Shown here piece by piece: positions 28,220 through 37,664 of a stretch of DNA of 64,000 nucleotides. A program made the translations under genes and the position numbers. Position 1 is the first letter of the stretch; every line of letters begins with the position of its first letter. Source of the DNA: Paraneptunicella aestuarii. GTDB taxonomy: Bacteria; Pseudomonadota; Gammaproteobacteria; Enterobacterales; Alteromonadaceae. Location: NCBI RefSeq assembly GCF_019900845.1, contig NZ_CP074570.1, forward strand, positions 1,302,001-1,366,000, read 5' to 3'. Below the pieces are notes generated by a model, which saw only the letters and a list, made by a program, of their open reading frames with translations, did not search any database and was not told the origin of the DNA.

Positions 28220-28856
28220 AAGCTGAAAACTCGTCTTGTTCTTCTTCATAGTAAGCCGTGTCTTCGGCTAATGCTTCTGATAACTGTATGTTGGCAGATT
28301 GCTTGCCCGCTAACTTGACGGTCATGGCTTTTTCTTTGTCTTGCTCTGCTACACGCGAGTGCCATACTTTAAGCTTGTATTCGCCGTCTGGCGCTTCAAT
28401 GGTTGCATTACCTTTCTTGTCTGTTTGAGCAAAATAAGGATTATCTGCAACAAAGATATAACCCAACATCCAGTCATGAACATTGCAGCCTAATTCCACA
28501 ATCCCGCTTTTATCAAATATTACCGATTTCGCGGTTACGCCTTTGTATAGCTGCAATTCAAATACCTTTGCAGGAGAGAAGGAATAGACATGGTGTTTAA
28601 TGGAATCTGAATTGGGAAAGGCTACCGACTGGCCTTTTTGCACTGGCAGAATGTAAGGGGAAAATTGACGGTTCACCTGATCCATAATGGCGACGTCTTT
28701 ACCACTGTAAGAGGACGCTGAGCTACTGCTTTCCAGGTAGACTACCGCATTGGCTAAAGGCTTGCCTTCCTTGCTTGAAAGCATGACCGTTAACGAGCCC
28801 GCATGGCATAAGAAACTGCTCATTAAAGCGGTTAATACCAGAGATATTTTCAACAT
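28212..28856 (-). CDS. Cupredoxin-fold periplasmic protein (methylamine utilization-like)
   Basis: 214 residues. A signal peptide is cut near CHA. A plastocyanin-like core has candidate copper ligands in order: His (IKHHVYSF), Cys (ELGCNVHDW), His and Met (HDWMLGY). A C-terminal carboxypeptidase-regulatory-like strand set follows (NATIEAPDGEYKLKVWH). Such proteins are often labelled methylamine utilization protein, but no mau genes are present, so that name is not functional evidence. It overlaps the GGDEF/EAL gene and may feed its sensor domain. Confidence 0.8.
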   Translation of the reverse strand: MLKISLVLTALMSSFLCHAGSLTVMLSSKEGKPLANAVVYLESSSSASSYSGKDVAIMDQVNRQFSPYILPVQKGQSVAFPNSDSIKHHVYSFSPAKVFELQLYKGVTAKSVIFDKSGIVELGCNVHDWMLGYIFVADNPYFAQTDKKGNATIEAPDGEYKLKVWHSRVAEQDKEKAMTVKLAGKQSANIQLSEALAEDTAYYEEEQDEFSAYE

Positions 28857-29097
28857 TGTCAGTGCTTCCAGAAGAGTTGATTATGCAAAAGGTGTCTGAT
28901 TTTGCTAAAGAATCAGTATAGTACAGTTATCCATCTCGAAACGCGAAAGTTAGCAGCGGTACAGTCAACAGATCCGATTTCTTCATTAAGTAGTACGAAT
29001 TGCAGTGAAAAAAGTTTCACTGGGGTGTGAATAAATCTATTTTTACGTGTTTAGTAGGGTCATGAGGGGTCAGTTAACCGTTCGGGCTGATTTCTTT

Positions 29098-29165
29098 TGG
29101 TTACTTTTCTTGTTCAGCAGACTATTTATTAATTTGGGAAAAGTAACTGGCGCGTCCAAAGGACG
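29098..29165. repeat. Palindromic intergenic element
   Basis: An inverted repeat GTTACTTTTC (29100-29109) / GAAAAGTAAC (29138-29147) and a small hairpin CGTCC-AAA-GGACG (29153-29165) lie close together. The pattern resembles palindromic elements with GGTTACTTTTCTT arms seen in many gammaproteobacteria. It sits in the 473-base gene-free stretch 28857-29329, which otherwise holds the cupredoxin promoter region and an 18-base motif at 29248-29265 repeated at 8855. Confidence 0.6.
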
Positions 29166-29329
29166 TGTCATACAAGGAACTAAAAGAAATAACGGCAGTG
29201 TAATCGAAATAGGAATTGTCACAGGTGCAACGTTAAAGGATGTTTCTTATCCCGAATTCAGGTTACTTATATATCGAGTGAGGCTGGAGCCCGCTTCCAT
29301 GTATAAATAGTGATTATATTAACGTTTTG

Positions 29330-30967
29330 TTAATCCACCTTAAATTGTTTAACCAGCCCGTCCAATTCATCAATCAGCGCATAGACCTTTTCAGCGCTGG
29401 CTTCTGCATTTTTGGCGCTATTCATGGATTCATCGGCGATGGACGAAATGCGAGTAATGTTTTTGTTAATCTCTTCCGTGACCACTGCTTGTTCTTCGGC
29501 GGCGGTGGCGATTTGGGTGTTCATATCACTGATCACGCTAATGGATTGTGTGATGTCTCCTAACGAGTCGTTGACTTTGGTGGCGTGCGACACGCCTTGT
29601 TCTGCTTGGGATTTCCCGCCCGCAATGGCTTTCACTGCGCTTTCCGCTTTGTTTTGCAGGTTAATAATGACGTTCTGAATTTCGCTGGTGGATTCCTTGG
29701 TTCGATTTGCCAACGTTCTGACTTCGTCGGCAACTACCGCAAAGCCTCTGCCTTGTTCTCCCGCTCGGGCGGCTTCTATTGCGGCGTTTAGTGCGAGCAG
29801 GTTGGTTTGTTCAGTAATGCCTTTAATCACATCCAAAATACCTGCAACGCTTTTACTTTCTTCCTGCAATTGGTCGATAACGACAAAGGCACTGCTGACG
29901 CTGTCTGCAAGTGAACCAATGGCGGTCATATTGTCATCGACGACCGACTTGGTCTGCTGTGCCTGTTCATCGGCTTTTAATGCCGATTCTGCGGTATGGC
30001 TGGCATTGCGAGAGACTTCATGAACTGTGGACGACATTTCGTTCACGGCAATGGCTACCTGATTGGTTTCAATTTGTTGTTGGCGAAGGCCAGCATTAGC
30101 CGTTTCAATTGCCTGGCTCATGGTTTTAACGGAATGAAGCAATTCCTGACTGGTTGAGTTCATCTGCTTGACCATGGTTTGAATGCGGGCGCAGAATTTG
30201 TTGAATTCTCTGGCGACGTCCGATATTTCGTCGGCTCCTCGTTCATCCAGTCGTTGAGTCAGGTCGCCTTCGCCTTCTGCGATATTGGCCATGGCTTCTT
30301 GCGTCATGATCAAGCGGGCTTGAATGGATTTTGCCAGCATTCCAGACAGCAGGAGCAGAAAGATAACACCGGGGATGAGTCGACCCATTTTAGACAACAT
30401 CATGGAATAAAAAGCTTCGTCGATATCGTCAATGTAGACACCTGAGCCTACAATCCAGTTCCATTCCGGGAAGCCTTTTACATAGGTGATTTTGGGAACG
30501 GGAACATCAGAGCCGCCATGAGGCCAACTGTATTCTACAAATCCTTCCCCGTCTTTTTGGACGTTGTTGACCATTTCCAGCACGAATAGCTTGCCATTCT
30601 TGTCTTTTAAATCGGCAACGTCTTTGCCATTCATGGCGGGAACAAAGGGGTGCATGATCATGACGGAGCCCGTTTGTACGAAGAAGTATTCTTTTCCTTC
30701 AAAACGGAGATCTTTAACCGTGGCTATGGCGTTCTTCTGGGCACTTTCTGTGTTTAGCTCGGCATTTTTAGCTTGTTGGTAGTAGTGATTAATAACGCTA
30801 TGAGCGACTTCTACCGCATTGCGCAGTGCGATTTTTCGGTCGGTGAGCATTTGTTGTTTGGAGTCGAACAGTTCAATAGCTGAATTAACGATAAAGCCCG
30901 CTACTGCTATTAAAACAATAATCCATATCCGATGATTTATTTTCAGCTGTTGAAAGAAACCTCGCAT
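29330..30967 (-). CDS. Methyl-accepting chemotaxis protein with single Cache domain
   Basis: 545 residues. N-terminal TM helix ([19 protein letters not shown]). A periplasmic sCache_2-type domain follows to about residue 185 ([32 protein letters not shown]). TM helix 2 and HAMP come next. The signalling tip is [20 protein letters not shown] (approximate centre of the hairpin). No CheR-docking pentapeptide at the C-terminus. It relays an unknown ligand, often a small organic acid in this Cache type, to CheA. Monocistronic. Confidence 0.93.
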   Translation of the reverse strand: MRGFFQQLKINHRIWIIVLIAVAGFIVNSAIELFDSKQQMLTDRKIALRNAVEVAHSVINHYYQQAKNAELNTESAQKNAIATVKDLRFEGKEYFFVQTGSVMIMHPFVPAMNGKDVADLKDKNGKLFVLEMVNNVQKDGEGFVEYSWPHGGSDVPVPKITYVKGFPEWNWIVGSGVYIDDIDEAFYSMMLSKMGRLIPGVIFLLLLSGMLAKSIQARLIMTQEAMANIAEGEGDLTQRLDERGADEISDVAREFNKFCARIQTMVKQMNSTSQELLHSVKTMSQAIETANAGLRQQQIETNQVAIAVNEMSSTVHEVSRNASHTAESALKADEQAQQTKSVVDDNMTAIGSLADSVSSAFVVIDQLQEESKSVAGILDVIKGITEQTNLLALNAAIEAARAGEQGRGFAVVADEVRTLANRTKESTSEIQNVIINLQNKAESAVKAIAGGKSQAEQGVSHATKVNDSLGDITQSISVISDMNTQIATAAEEQAVVTEEINKNITRISSIADESMNSAKNAEASAEKVYALIDELDGLVKQFKVD

Positions 30968-31305
30968 TACCCCTCCTGCTTAAACGTCGAGCATAACTAA
31001 TTCTGGTTGACTGCGATGCGAAAAGAAATTGAGTTGTGTACTGACTTTTTATTGCAACTCTTGAGAATCAAACAAGCATTGTTCTTTATCTAGGATAGTC
31101 TGATTTCTCTATTTTGCTTTAAATTTATACCAAAAGGTGAATGATTGAACAAATTGATATGATTAGAAATTATTGTGAAATGAGTTAAGAAAACCGGAAA
31201 CTGTACACTGTAGTGGAGAATTTATTCTGTTGGCTGGAAATAACAAAATGACGCCCTGTTTTTCAGGGCGTCATTTTTTGCAGGATTTGCATTCTTTCGG
31301 CTGGT
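30968..31305. other. Intergenic region between chemoreceptor gene and serA
   Basis: 338 bases. It contains the chemoreceptor promoter region (next to 30967) and the serA terminator at 31245-31279. Nothing else is recognised. Confidence 0.45.
31245..31279. terminator. Strong terminator of serA
   Basis: A perfect 14-bp inverted repeat (AAAATGACGCCCTG, 31245-31258; CAGGGCGTCATTTT, 31264-31277) with a 5-base loop and T runs on both sides. It can work in both directions; on the minus strand it ends serA. Confidence 0.9.
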
Positions 31306-32535
31306 TTAAAACAGCTTGCGAACCTTAATCGTGCCTTCGATATCTTGCAAACTTTCGTGCGCGATATCGACTTGAGCGGTTTCTACATCAATAACCACAT
31401 AACCGATGTTTTCATTGGTTTGTAGGTACTGAGCAGCAATGTTAATGCTGTTTTTCGCGAACAACTGGTTGATTTCATTAAGGATCCCCGGAGTATTTTT
31501 ATGAATATGCAATACTCTGGAACAACCTGAATGTTCTGGAAGTGATACTTCCGGGAAGTTAACTGCTGTAACGGTTGACCCATTGTCGCTGTACTTCGCC
31601 AGCTTGCTGGCGACTTCTTTACCAATGTTTTCTTGCGCTTCCTGAGTGCTTCCACCCACGTGAGGCGTAAGGATCACGTTGTTGAATTCACGTAGCGGAG
31701 AAACAAATTCTTCATTATTGGATTTCGGTTCAACCGGGAATACATCAATCGCCGCGCCGTTCAGTTTTTTGCTGGACAGGGCTTCTGCAAGGGCATCAAT
31801 ATCAACAACTGTGCCTCTGGAGGCATTGATCAAAATTGCACCATGCTTCATTACCGCCAATTCAGCCGCGCCAATCATATTTTTGGTTTGCGGGGTTTCT
31901 GGTACATGCAGCGAGATAACGTCTGAGGTTTTGAGCAACTCGGTCAGGCTCTTTACCTGGGTTGCATTACCCAATACCAGTTTGTCTTCGATATCGTAAA
32001 ATTTTACGTGCATACCCAGATGTTCAGCCAAAATACTGAGCTGAGTACCGATATGACCATAGCCAATAATACCCAAGGTTTTGCCACGGGCTTCGTAGGA
32101 ACCGGTTGCTGTTTTCATCCAGCCGCCAGCGTGCGAGTCGGCGTTTTTCTCTGGAATACCACGTAATAACAGGATGATTTCACCCAGCACTAACTCGGCT
32201 ACTGAACGAGTATTTGAAAATGGCGCGTTGAATACGGGAATGCCTCGTAACTGAGCGGCTTTTAAATCAACCTGATTGGTTCCAATACAGAAACACCCGA
32301 TGCCCACCAGTTTCTTACCCGCTTCTAAAACCTTCTCAGTCAAGTGAGTACGGGATCGAATACCGATAAAATGTACATCCGGGATAATCTTTAATAGTTC
32401 TTCTTCACCAAGTGAGGTCTTGAGATACTCAATATTGCTGTAACCATTTGCTTTAAAGGTTTCCAGCGCACTTTGGTGTACACCTTCCAACAACAAGATT
32501 TTAATTTTGTCCTTGGGCAATGAAATTTTGCTCAT
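31306..32535 (-). CDS. serA: D-3-phosphoglycerate dehydrogenase
   Basis: First step of serine synthesis: 3-phosphoglycerate to 3-phosphohydroxypyruvate with NAD. It has 409 residues, as in E. coli. Rossmann IGYGHIGTQLSILAEHLG, catalytic Arg in NASRGTVVD, His in LTPHVGGST. A C-terminal ACT domain (RVLHIHKNTPGILNEINQLF and after) gives feedback control by serine. Upstream lies a pair of MetJ-like boxes, so control by the methionine regulator is likely. Confidence 0.96.
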   Translation of the reverse strand: MSKISLPKDKIKILLLEGVHQSALETFKANGYSNIEYLKTSLGEEELLKIIPDVHFIGIRSRTHLTEKVLEAGKKLVGIGCFCIGTNQVDLKAAQLRGIPVFNAPFSNTRSVAELVLGEIILLLRGIPEKNADSHAGGWMKTATGSYEARGKTLGIIGYGHIGTQLSILAEHLGMHVKFYDIEDKLVLGNATQVKSLTELLKTSDVISLHVPETPQTKNMIGAAELAVMKHGAILINASRGTVVDIDALAEALSSKKLNGAAIDVFPVEPKSNNEEFVSPLREFNNVILTPHVGGSTQEAQENIGKEVASKLAKYSDNGSTVTAVNFPEVSLPEHSGCSRVLHIHKNTPGILNEINQLFAKNSINIAAQYLQTNENIGYVVIDVETAQVDIAHESLQDIEGTIKVRKLF

Positions 32536-32585
32536 GGGCTTACCTGCGTACTAGATTAACGATAAACGAGTTTGTTTTTAAATTT

Positions 32586-32601
32586 AGACGTCCAGACATC
32601 T
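32586..32601. promoter_or_regulatory. MetJ-type tandem boxes upstream of serA
   Basis: Two adjacent 8-mers AGACGTCC and AGACATCT, each 7 of 8 to the AGACGTCT consensus, 51 to 66 bases before the serA start. On the minus strand they read AGATGTCT-GGACGTCT. Confidence 0.75.
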
Positions 32602-32658
32602 AAATTAACATGCACTTTATCAGATACATGAAATAGTGCAATCTATCGACAACTGAAT

Positions 32659-33336
32659 TTATGAATTTAATTCAGCCGCTGGATCTATTATCTGGATCCC
32701 TGATTCGGTTCCTATAATCGCCACGTCGGCTGCACGTTTGGCAAAAATGCCATTGGTGACAACGCCGGTGATTTGATTGATGGCGGTTTCCAGTTCGGGT
32801 GGATTCAATATTTTCAGGTTATGAACATCCAGAATCACGTTGCCATTGTCTGTGATAACGCCTTGACGGTAGACAGGATCTCCACCCAGTTTCACCAATT
32901 CTCGGGCAACATATGAGCGTGCCATTGGGATAACTTCAACAGGCAGTGGAAAGTCACCTAAAATGGGAACTTGTTTGCTGTCGTCGACAATGCAGACGAA
33001 TTTTCTGGCGACGGCGGCAACGATTTTTTCTCTGGTGAGAGCGGCACCACCACCTTTAATCATGTGCATGTGCTCGGTAATTTCGTCAGCGCCATCCACA
33101 TAAATATCGAAAGAACCGACACTGTTCAGGTCGAACACTTCAATTCCCAAGGCTTTTAGCCTTTCAGTGCTGGCATCAGAACTGGATACGGCACCTTCAA
33201 TGTTGTTCTTTAAGTCGCCCAGTGCTTCGATGAAATAGTTAACAGTAGAACCTGTACCAACCCCGATAATACTGCCTGGTTGCACGTACTTAATCGCGGC
33301 TTGCGCGGCTGCGCGTTTCTTGTCGTCTTGAGTCAT
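32659..33336 (-). CDS. rpiA: Ribose-5-phosphate isomerase A
   Basis: Interconverts ribose 5-phosphate and ribulose 5-phosphate. It has 225 residues. [15 protein letters not shown] binds phosphate; DGADEI and [11 protein letters not shown] carry the catalytic Asp and Lys/Glu; VDDSK follows. The serA-rpiA-ygfA neighbourhood is conserved in gammaproteobacteria, though serA and rpiA here have the same orientation. Gap to serA is 123 bases and holds the MetJ boxes. Confidence 0.96.
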   Translation of the reverse strand: MTQDDKKRAAAQAAIKYVQPGSIIGVGTGSTVNYFIEALGDLKNNIEGAVSSSDASTERLKALGIEVFDLNSVGSFDIYVDGADEITEHMHMIKGGGAALTREKIVAAVARKFVCIVDDSKQVPILGDFPLPVEVIPMARSYVARELVKLGGDPVYRQGVITDNGNVILDVHNLKILNPPELETAINQITGVVTNGIFAKRAADVAIIGTESGIQIIDPAAELNS

Positions 33337-33562
33337 TGTGATGCCGTTGCTAAAACGATTGCGGAAAGAAAACCGGAGTATAACCGAATCGGGGAATTCC
33401 GCCTATGCATCAGTATTAAATACCCGGAATAATCTAGCCGAATAGTGCTTATGTTATCGTCATTTTGTTAAGGCCGGAGCTGTTTGACCAGAGAGGCTGA
33501 TCTTCATCAGCAGGGCGATATTCGGGAGTGATGAATGGCGTAAGAATTTAAAGGCGGAAACA

Positions 33563-34183
33563 CTATCCTTGAATTAATCGAGTTGGGGTCAGAATAGACT
33601 TAAGTGGAATGTCCCAATTCGCAATGGGAATCGCTGGGCACTCCTGACAATCATGGGCAACGCCAATAATTTCAGGTCGTTCTGATTCTGGCATTCTTGT
33701 CAGGCAGGCCAGTGTGCGATCATAGAATCCGCCACCCATGCCCATGCGGTTGCCTTTTTTATCGAAGGCAACCAGTGGCGTAAATATTGCGTCCAACTCT
33801 TCGACCGGGCAGATACGATGGCATTCCAGCACCGGCTCCATAATGTCAAAGCGGTTTGGACGCATTTCACTATCGGAGTGATATTCCACAAAAAGCAATG
33901 TGCCTTTGTTGAAAGGGTGCAGTACGGGCAAGTACACCAGGGTTTTCTGTTGCCATGCGTATTGCAAAATCTCAGAGGGACTAATTTCGCCATCATTGGG
34001 GAGGTACAGGGCAATTTTGTCGAATTTGTCTAACAAGTCATACGATTGGGCACTTTTTAACAGTTGTATAGCTGCCTGCTGCTGCTGTTCCTGACTTAAC
34101 GCCTGACGTTTGGCTCTATATGCTTTTCGTAGTTGCTGACGAAGATCCTGACTCACAATGCGCCCAGAGATAATGGTGTTCAT
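33563..34183 (-). CDS. ygfA: 5-formyltetrahydrofolate cyclo-ligase
   Basis: Converts 5-formyl-THF to 5,10-methenyl-THF with ATP. It has 206 residues. The N-terminal basic helix (LRQQLRKAYRAKRQALS), LYLPNDGEISPSEIL and the diagnostic GMGGGFYDRTL near residue 150 are present. In most relatives it directly follows 6S RNA in one transcript; here the RNA lies about 7 kb away, and rbsK, nucleoside hydrolase and other genes sit between. Confidence 0.92.
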   Translation of the reverse strand: MNTIISGRIVSQDLRQQLRKAYRAKRQALSQEQQQQAAIQLLKSAQSYDLLDKFDKIALYLPNDGEISPSEILQYAWQQKTLVYLPVLHPFNKGTLLFVEYHSDSEMRPNRFDIMEPVLECHRICPVEELDAIFTPLVAFDKKGNRMGMGGGFYDRTLACLTRMPESERPEIIGVAHDCQECPAIPIANWDIPLKSILTPTRLIQG

Positions 34184-34383
34184 TCGACTAATAAGTTGAA
34201 CAGAAAATTAAACAGGTAATGCACATCAGTATGGCGTGAGTTGATGCAAAAAATCAACACACTCAAGGTCGCCTATATTCAGCTTGGTTTAGGGGGCGAG
34301 CAAGAAGAAACCTTTGAAATGAGATAATTGACCATAAAGACAAGCGTTTTTGCTTTATGGTCAATATTAATAAAATGAAATCA

Positions 34384-35337
34384 CTACTTTGCGTAGTAAT
34401 CCATAAACATTTTTCTGATACGGGACTCATCGACTTTCATGGCAACGGATACCACAGGTTCTTGCCCCCATAGTGGGTTCTTGTTGGGGGAGTTTGCCGC
34501 TGCAAAAGATGTTTGCCCGTAACACATTGGGTCGGTTGAAACTTTGATATGCCCGTCGGTATATTCAAACAGGCTTGGATCGACAACTTGCGCAATCGCC
34601 ATTGCATCGTGGAAATAGCAAATGGGTTTGTCGGCAATCTGGTAAGTTTCCGAGTAAAACTTCACGTAAAACTGTGCTATTGATTCAATTATGCCGCCCA
34701 GTTTAGGATTAACCTCTTTTAAACCAGACAGATAGCTTTGGTCGTAATCCACTGCATAGGTGACATCCAGACCAATCATGGTCAAAGGCCATCCGGCATT
34801 GAATACAATGGCTGCGGCATAAGGGTCGTTCCAGATATTGGCTTCTGCGACCGGTGACACATTACCCGGCACTAACGCTGCACCGCCCATAATGACAACG
34901 CGTTTGAGCAGTTTCGGTAGTTCTGGCTCCAGGCGTAAAGCTAACGCCAGGTTACCCAACGGGCCCACTGCAACCAGCGTGACTTCACCGGGATATTGTT
35001 TTGCCGTATCAATAATGAACTGTGCGGCTGGGCGAGGATCGGCTTCGCGACTCGACATGGGAATATCGACATTTCCGAAGCCGTTATCACCATGGACAAA
35101 GTGAGCGTATTCTGATTCTTTACCCACCCAAGGCATTGCCATGCCTTTGGCTACAGGGATATTTTTACCTGCGATGTCGCACAATGTCAGGGCATTACGG
35201 GTTGCCATGTCGACATGCACGTTACCAAAAATGGTTGTGAGTCCAAGCACCTCAATTTCTGGAGCCTGAAATGCGAAAAATATCGCCATTGCATCGTCGA
35301 TACCCGGATCGGTATCAATAATAATTTTTTCCGTCAT
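34384..35337 (-). CDS. Inosine/uridine-preferring nucleoside hydrolase
   Basis: Hydrolyses ribonucleosides to base and ribose. It has 317 residues. N-terminal DTDPGIDDAMAIFFA is the calcium-binding signature; HGDNGFG and EANIWNDPYAA carry substrate contacts, and a late FHDAMAIA supplies the active-site His/Asp. It follows the ribokinase gene with three bases between, so the released ribose can be phosphorylated by the partner enzyme. The base preference (RihA, B or C type) cannot be decided. Confidence 0.9.
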   Translation of the reverse strand: MTEKIIIDTDPGIDDAMAIFFAFQAPEIEVLGLTTIFGNVHVDMATRNALTLCDIAGKNIPVAKGMAMPWVGKESEYAHFVHGDNGFGNVDIPMSSREADPRPAAQFIIDTAKQYPGEVTLVAVGPLGNLALALRLEPELPKLLKRVVIMGGAALVPGNVSPVAEANIWNDPYAAAIVFNAGWPLTMIGLDVTYAVDYDQSYLSGLKEVNPKLGGIIESIAQFYVKFYSETYQIADKPICYFHDAMAIAQVVDPSLFEYTDGHIKVSTDPMCYGQTSFAAANSPNKNPLWGQEPVVSVAMKVDESRIRKMFMDYYAK

Positions 35338-35340
35338 AGG

Positions 35341-36237
35341 CTATTGCTTCTGTTGTTTTAAAAACGCCTGAACTTCTTCTTGATCGGGGATCGATTGCGC
35401 GGCTCCGGGACGTGTTACTGCTATCGCAGAGGCGGCACAGGCGTTAATTAAAGCTTGTTCTGGATCAGTATTCTTAATGTAGGAAGACAAAAAGAAGCCA
35501 ATAAAAGTGTCGCCAGCCGCTGTGGTATCGACGGCTTCCACTTCGAAAGCGGGAACTGTAATTTTGCCTGATTTAGTCAGCATTACAGCGCCTTGCTTAC
35601 CGAGCGTAATGATGACTTCTGCATCAGGAAATTTCTCGGAGAAAAAGGCTTCAATATCCGGCATGGATTCTGTTCCTGCAATGCCAGCCGCTTCAATCTC
35701 GTTAACGATGAACAGATCCACCAAATGCAGCGGTAACTGCAAAACGCTTGCATTCATGGGGGCGGGGTTGAAGGCGATTTTCAGGCCGTTACGTTTGGCT
35801 TCTTCCATGCTTTCCCCAATGCAATTGGTTTCGTTTTGGGTAAGCATCCAGTCGCCTTGTTCTGTATCAGCAAAGGCTTGTCGTGTTAATTGTGGTGTAA
35901 CGTCGTGGTTGGCACCGGCAAACAGTACGATGGCGTTTTCACCCGATTCGTTGACCTGAATGATGGCATGACCTGTTGGTTCTTCACTCATTTTCAGGTA
36001 CTTGCAGTCGATGTTTTTGCGGATCAGGTGCTGCTTGATACTGCAATCTTCTTCGTTAACCAGCCCCACATGTTTTACTTGAGCGCCAGCGTGCGCCAAA
36101 GCAATAGACTGGTTGGCACCTTTGCCTCCCAATACTTTTATGTAGCTGGTGGAAGCCAGAGTTTCACCGGGATTAACAAAATGCGGTACTTGATATACGT
36201 GATCAATATTGATTGAACCTAAATTTATAACCGTCAT
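35341..36237 (-). CDS. rbsK: Ribokinase
   Basis: Phosphorylates ribose to ribose 5-phosphate; PfkB family. It has 298 residues. N-terminal GGKGANQSIALAHAG binds sugar. The C-terminal signature reads TTAAGDTFIGFF, with AAGD in place of the common GAGD; the catalytic Asp is kept. It is first in a two-gene operon with a nucleoside hydrolase; no ribose transporter is adjacent. No good ribosome-binding site is seen before the ATG. Confidence 0.9.
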   Translation of the reverse strand: MTVINLGSINIDHVYQVPHFVNPGETLASTSYIKVLGGKGANQSIALAHAGAQVKHVGLVNEEDCSIKQHLIRKNIDCKYLKMSEEPTGHAIIQVNESGENAIVLFAGANHDVTPQLTRQAFADTEQGDWMLTQNETNCIGESMEEAKRNGLKIAFNPAPMNASVLQLPLHLVDLFIVNEIEAAGIAGTESMPDIEAFFSEKFPDAEVIITLGKQGAVMLTKSGKITVPAFEVEAVDTTAAGDTFIGFFLSSYIKNTDPEQALINACAASAIAVTRPGAAQSIPDQEEVQAFLKQQKQ

Positions 36238-36550
36238 GGCGTTATCAGTTTGTTAACAATGGCTGCTACTTTAATGCAATTTTTTCAATCCTACTAATCA
36301 GAATCATTGAATTTGTGGTTTTTCAGGCGATAAAATTTGCAGAAAAATATTTTAATCATTTGAAAATAAAGAAAATATTGTAATGTGAAAAAAATTAAAA
36401 ATATTTGACCGATTGGTCAGGTTTTAGGTTTTTAGAGAGAAAATTGGCAACCGGCGGGGGCTTTTTTGAATCTGCTAAATTAAACGGAGAATACATGAAG
36501 AGAGAAAGGTCGTCCTTGACCTGTTTCATGTTGGAATATTGGCGAGAGGG
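36238..36550. other. Intergenic region upstream of ribokinase
   Basis: 313 very AT-rich bases. It should hold the rbsK promoter and contains the palindrome at 36406-36419. A short plus-strand frame at 36405-36587 has no ribosome-binding site and is not taken as a gene. Confidence 0.45.
36406..36419. promoter_or_regulatory. TGACC-N4-GGTCA palindrome
   Basis: A perfect 5-bp inverted repeat with 4-base centre, 170 bases upstream of the rbsK start. The shape is that of a TetR- or GntR-type operator. No regulator gene is adjacent. Confidence 0.4.
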
Positions 36551-37651
36551 TTATTCCGCAATATATTCCCAGGTTGGGCCAGCGTAATAGCCTTCAGGAG
36601 AGCCCGGTATCGGGTTTCTAAACATTTCCTGTGCAGCGTATTTCAGCTTGTACATAGTACCAACGGCTTGCAGCAACTTATCGGGTTCGCCATTAAACGC
36701 GGTGTTTAATTCGTCAAGCAGACGGCTGAAAATCAGGTTGAATTCCCTGTTGAGCTGCTTCAATTCAGGAATATTTTCGTATAAGGCCGCAGTTGGGTTG
36801 GGATGCATGTTGTACACATCTTGCCAGTTAATATTGATAGCCGGGCCTGTTGGGCCACTTTGCGGCGAATCACCACACACATAACGCTTGCCTTGTGCCA
36901 ACTCATCGAAGCGGAAGTAGTGAGCAATTTCACGATGCTGGTTAAATAGCTCATGATCACCATCCAAAATGCCTGTGGTTTCCTCTAATGGAAACGGCTT
37001 GGTGGGATCCCAATCGCCGACGGGTTTACCTTCCCCTTGAGCAATAATGGCGTTAATCGCAAATTGTGCCGATGCCAAATCAGTAACCGGCGTAATTTCA
37101 CCGCCTCCGCCGTAATAATAATTGGCAGTGACTTGCGGTGCGGTATCGGCTGGGAATAAGGCATCGCCCATTTTTTCATAGAGATGATTTAAACCGTGCT
37201 GGATCCTTTCATAGAACTTACCGATGGTTTTAACGGGTTCAGGAACCATATCTCCGGGTATCTCGATATTTTTGAAAATGCCGAGTGCTGCTTGTGAAAA
37301 CGGGAGTAACTCAACATCAAACCATTTTTCCCCATTGGGTAGTTTGGTTGGGTAAGTGGGAACGAATTGCGAGCAATTCAGCTTTGGCTTGCCGCCAACC
37401 GCAATTAACACATTCGCTGCATTCGCCAAATGGAACATCTCTTCCATCACAACACTACGAATAGTGTAGTAAGCACTCGGGTTGGTCGTGTCGCTAATGG
37501 TGTATAAAGCACACAGGTATGGCGGTAACGTTGAAAACTCCAACTGTGTCGCAATATGCAAATCGTGGTGCAGTTGTTCTAATGTGTGAATACCGCCGTC
37601 GCGATGGCAGGTTTCCAGATATTCATCAAATAGTTTAAATTCTTGTAGCAT
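36551..37651 (-). CDS. Ferritin-like protein (VioB/iminophenylpyruvate dimer synthase-like domain)
   Basis: 366 residues, cytosolic, no signal peptide. The N-terminal half is a ferritin-like four-helix domain with likely iron ligands Glu38 (ATQLEFSTLPPY), Glu70/Glu71 and His74 (VMEEMFHLANAANVL). This is the pattern of the ferritin-like domain found in VioB and RebD. It is third in an operon with a GMC oxidoreductase (13 bases upstream) and a small-subunit-like gene. Its reaction is unknown; an oxidative or carotenoid/pigment-related step is only a guess. Confidence 0.75.
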   Translation of the reverse strand: MLQEFKLFDEYLETCHRDGGIHTLEQLHHDLHIATQLEFSTLPPYLCALYTISDTTNPSAYYTIRSVVMEEMFHLANAANVLIAVGGKPKLNCSQFVPTYPTKLPNGEKWFDVELLPFSQAALGIFKNIEIPGDMVPEPVKTIGKFYERIQHGLNHLYEKMGDALFPADTAPQVTANYYYGGGGEITPVTDLASAQFAINAIIAQGEGKPVGDWDPTKPFPLEETTGILDGDHELFNQHREIAHYFRFDELAQGKRYVCGDSPQSGPTGPAININWQDVYNMHPNPTAALYENIPELKQLNREFNLIFSRLLDELNTAFNGEPDKLLQAVGTMYKLKYAAQEMFRNPIPGSPEGYYAGPTWEYIAE

Positions 37652-37664
37652 GAAAAGTCCTCCG

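Noticed and set aside
29047..29310. Plus-strand frame of 87 codons
   Set aside because: It runs through the palindromic element and has no ribosome-binding site or recognised domain.
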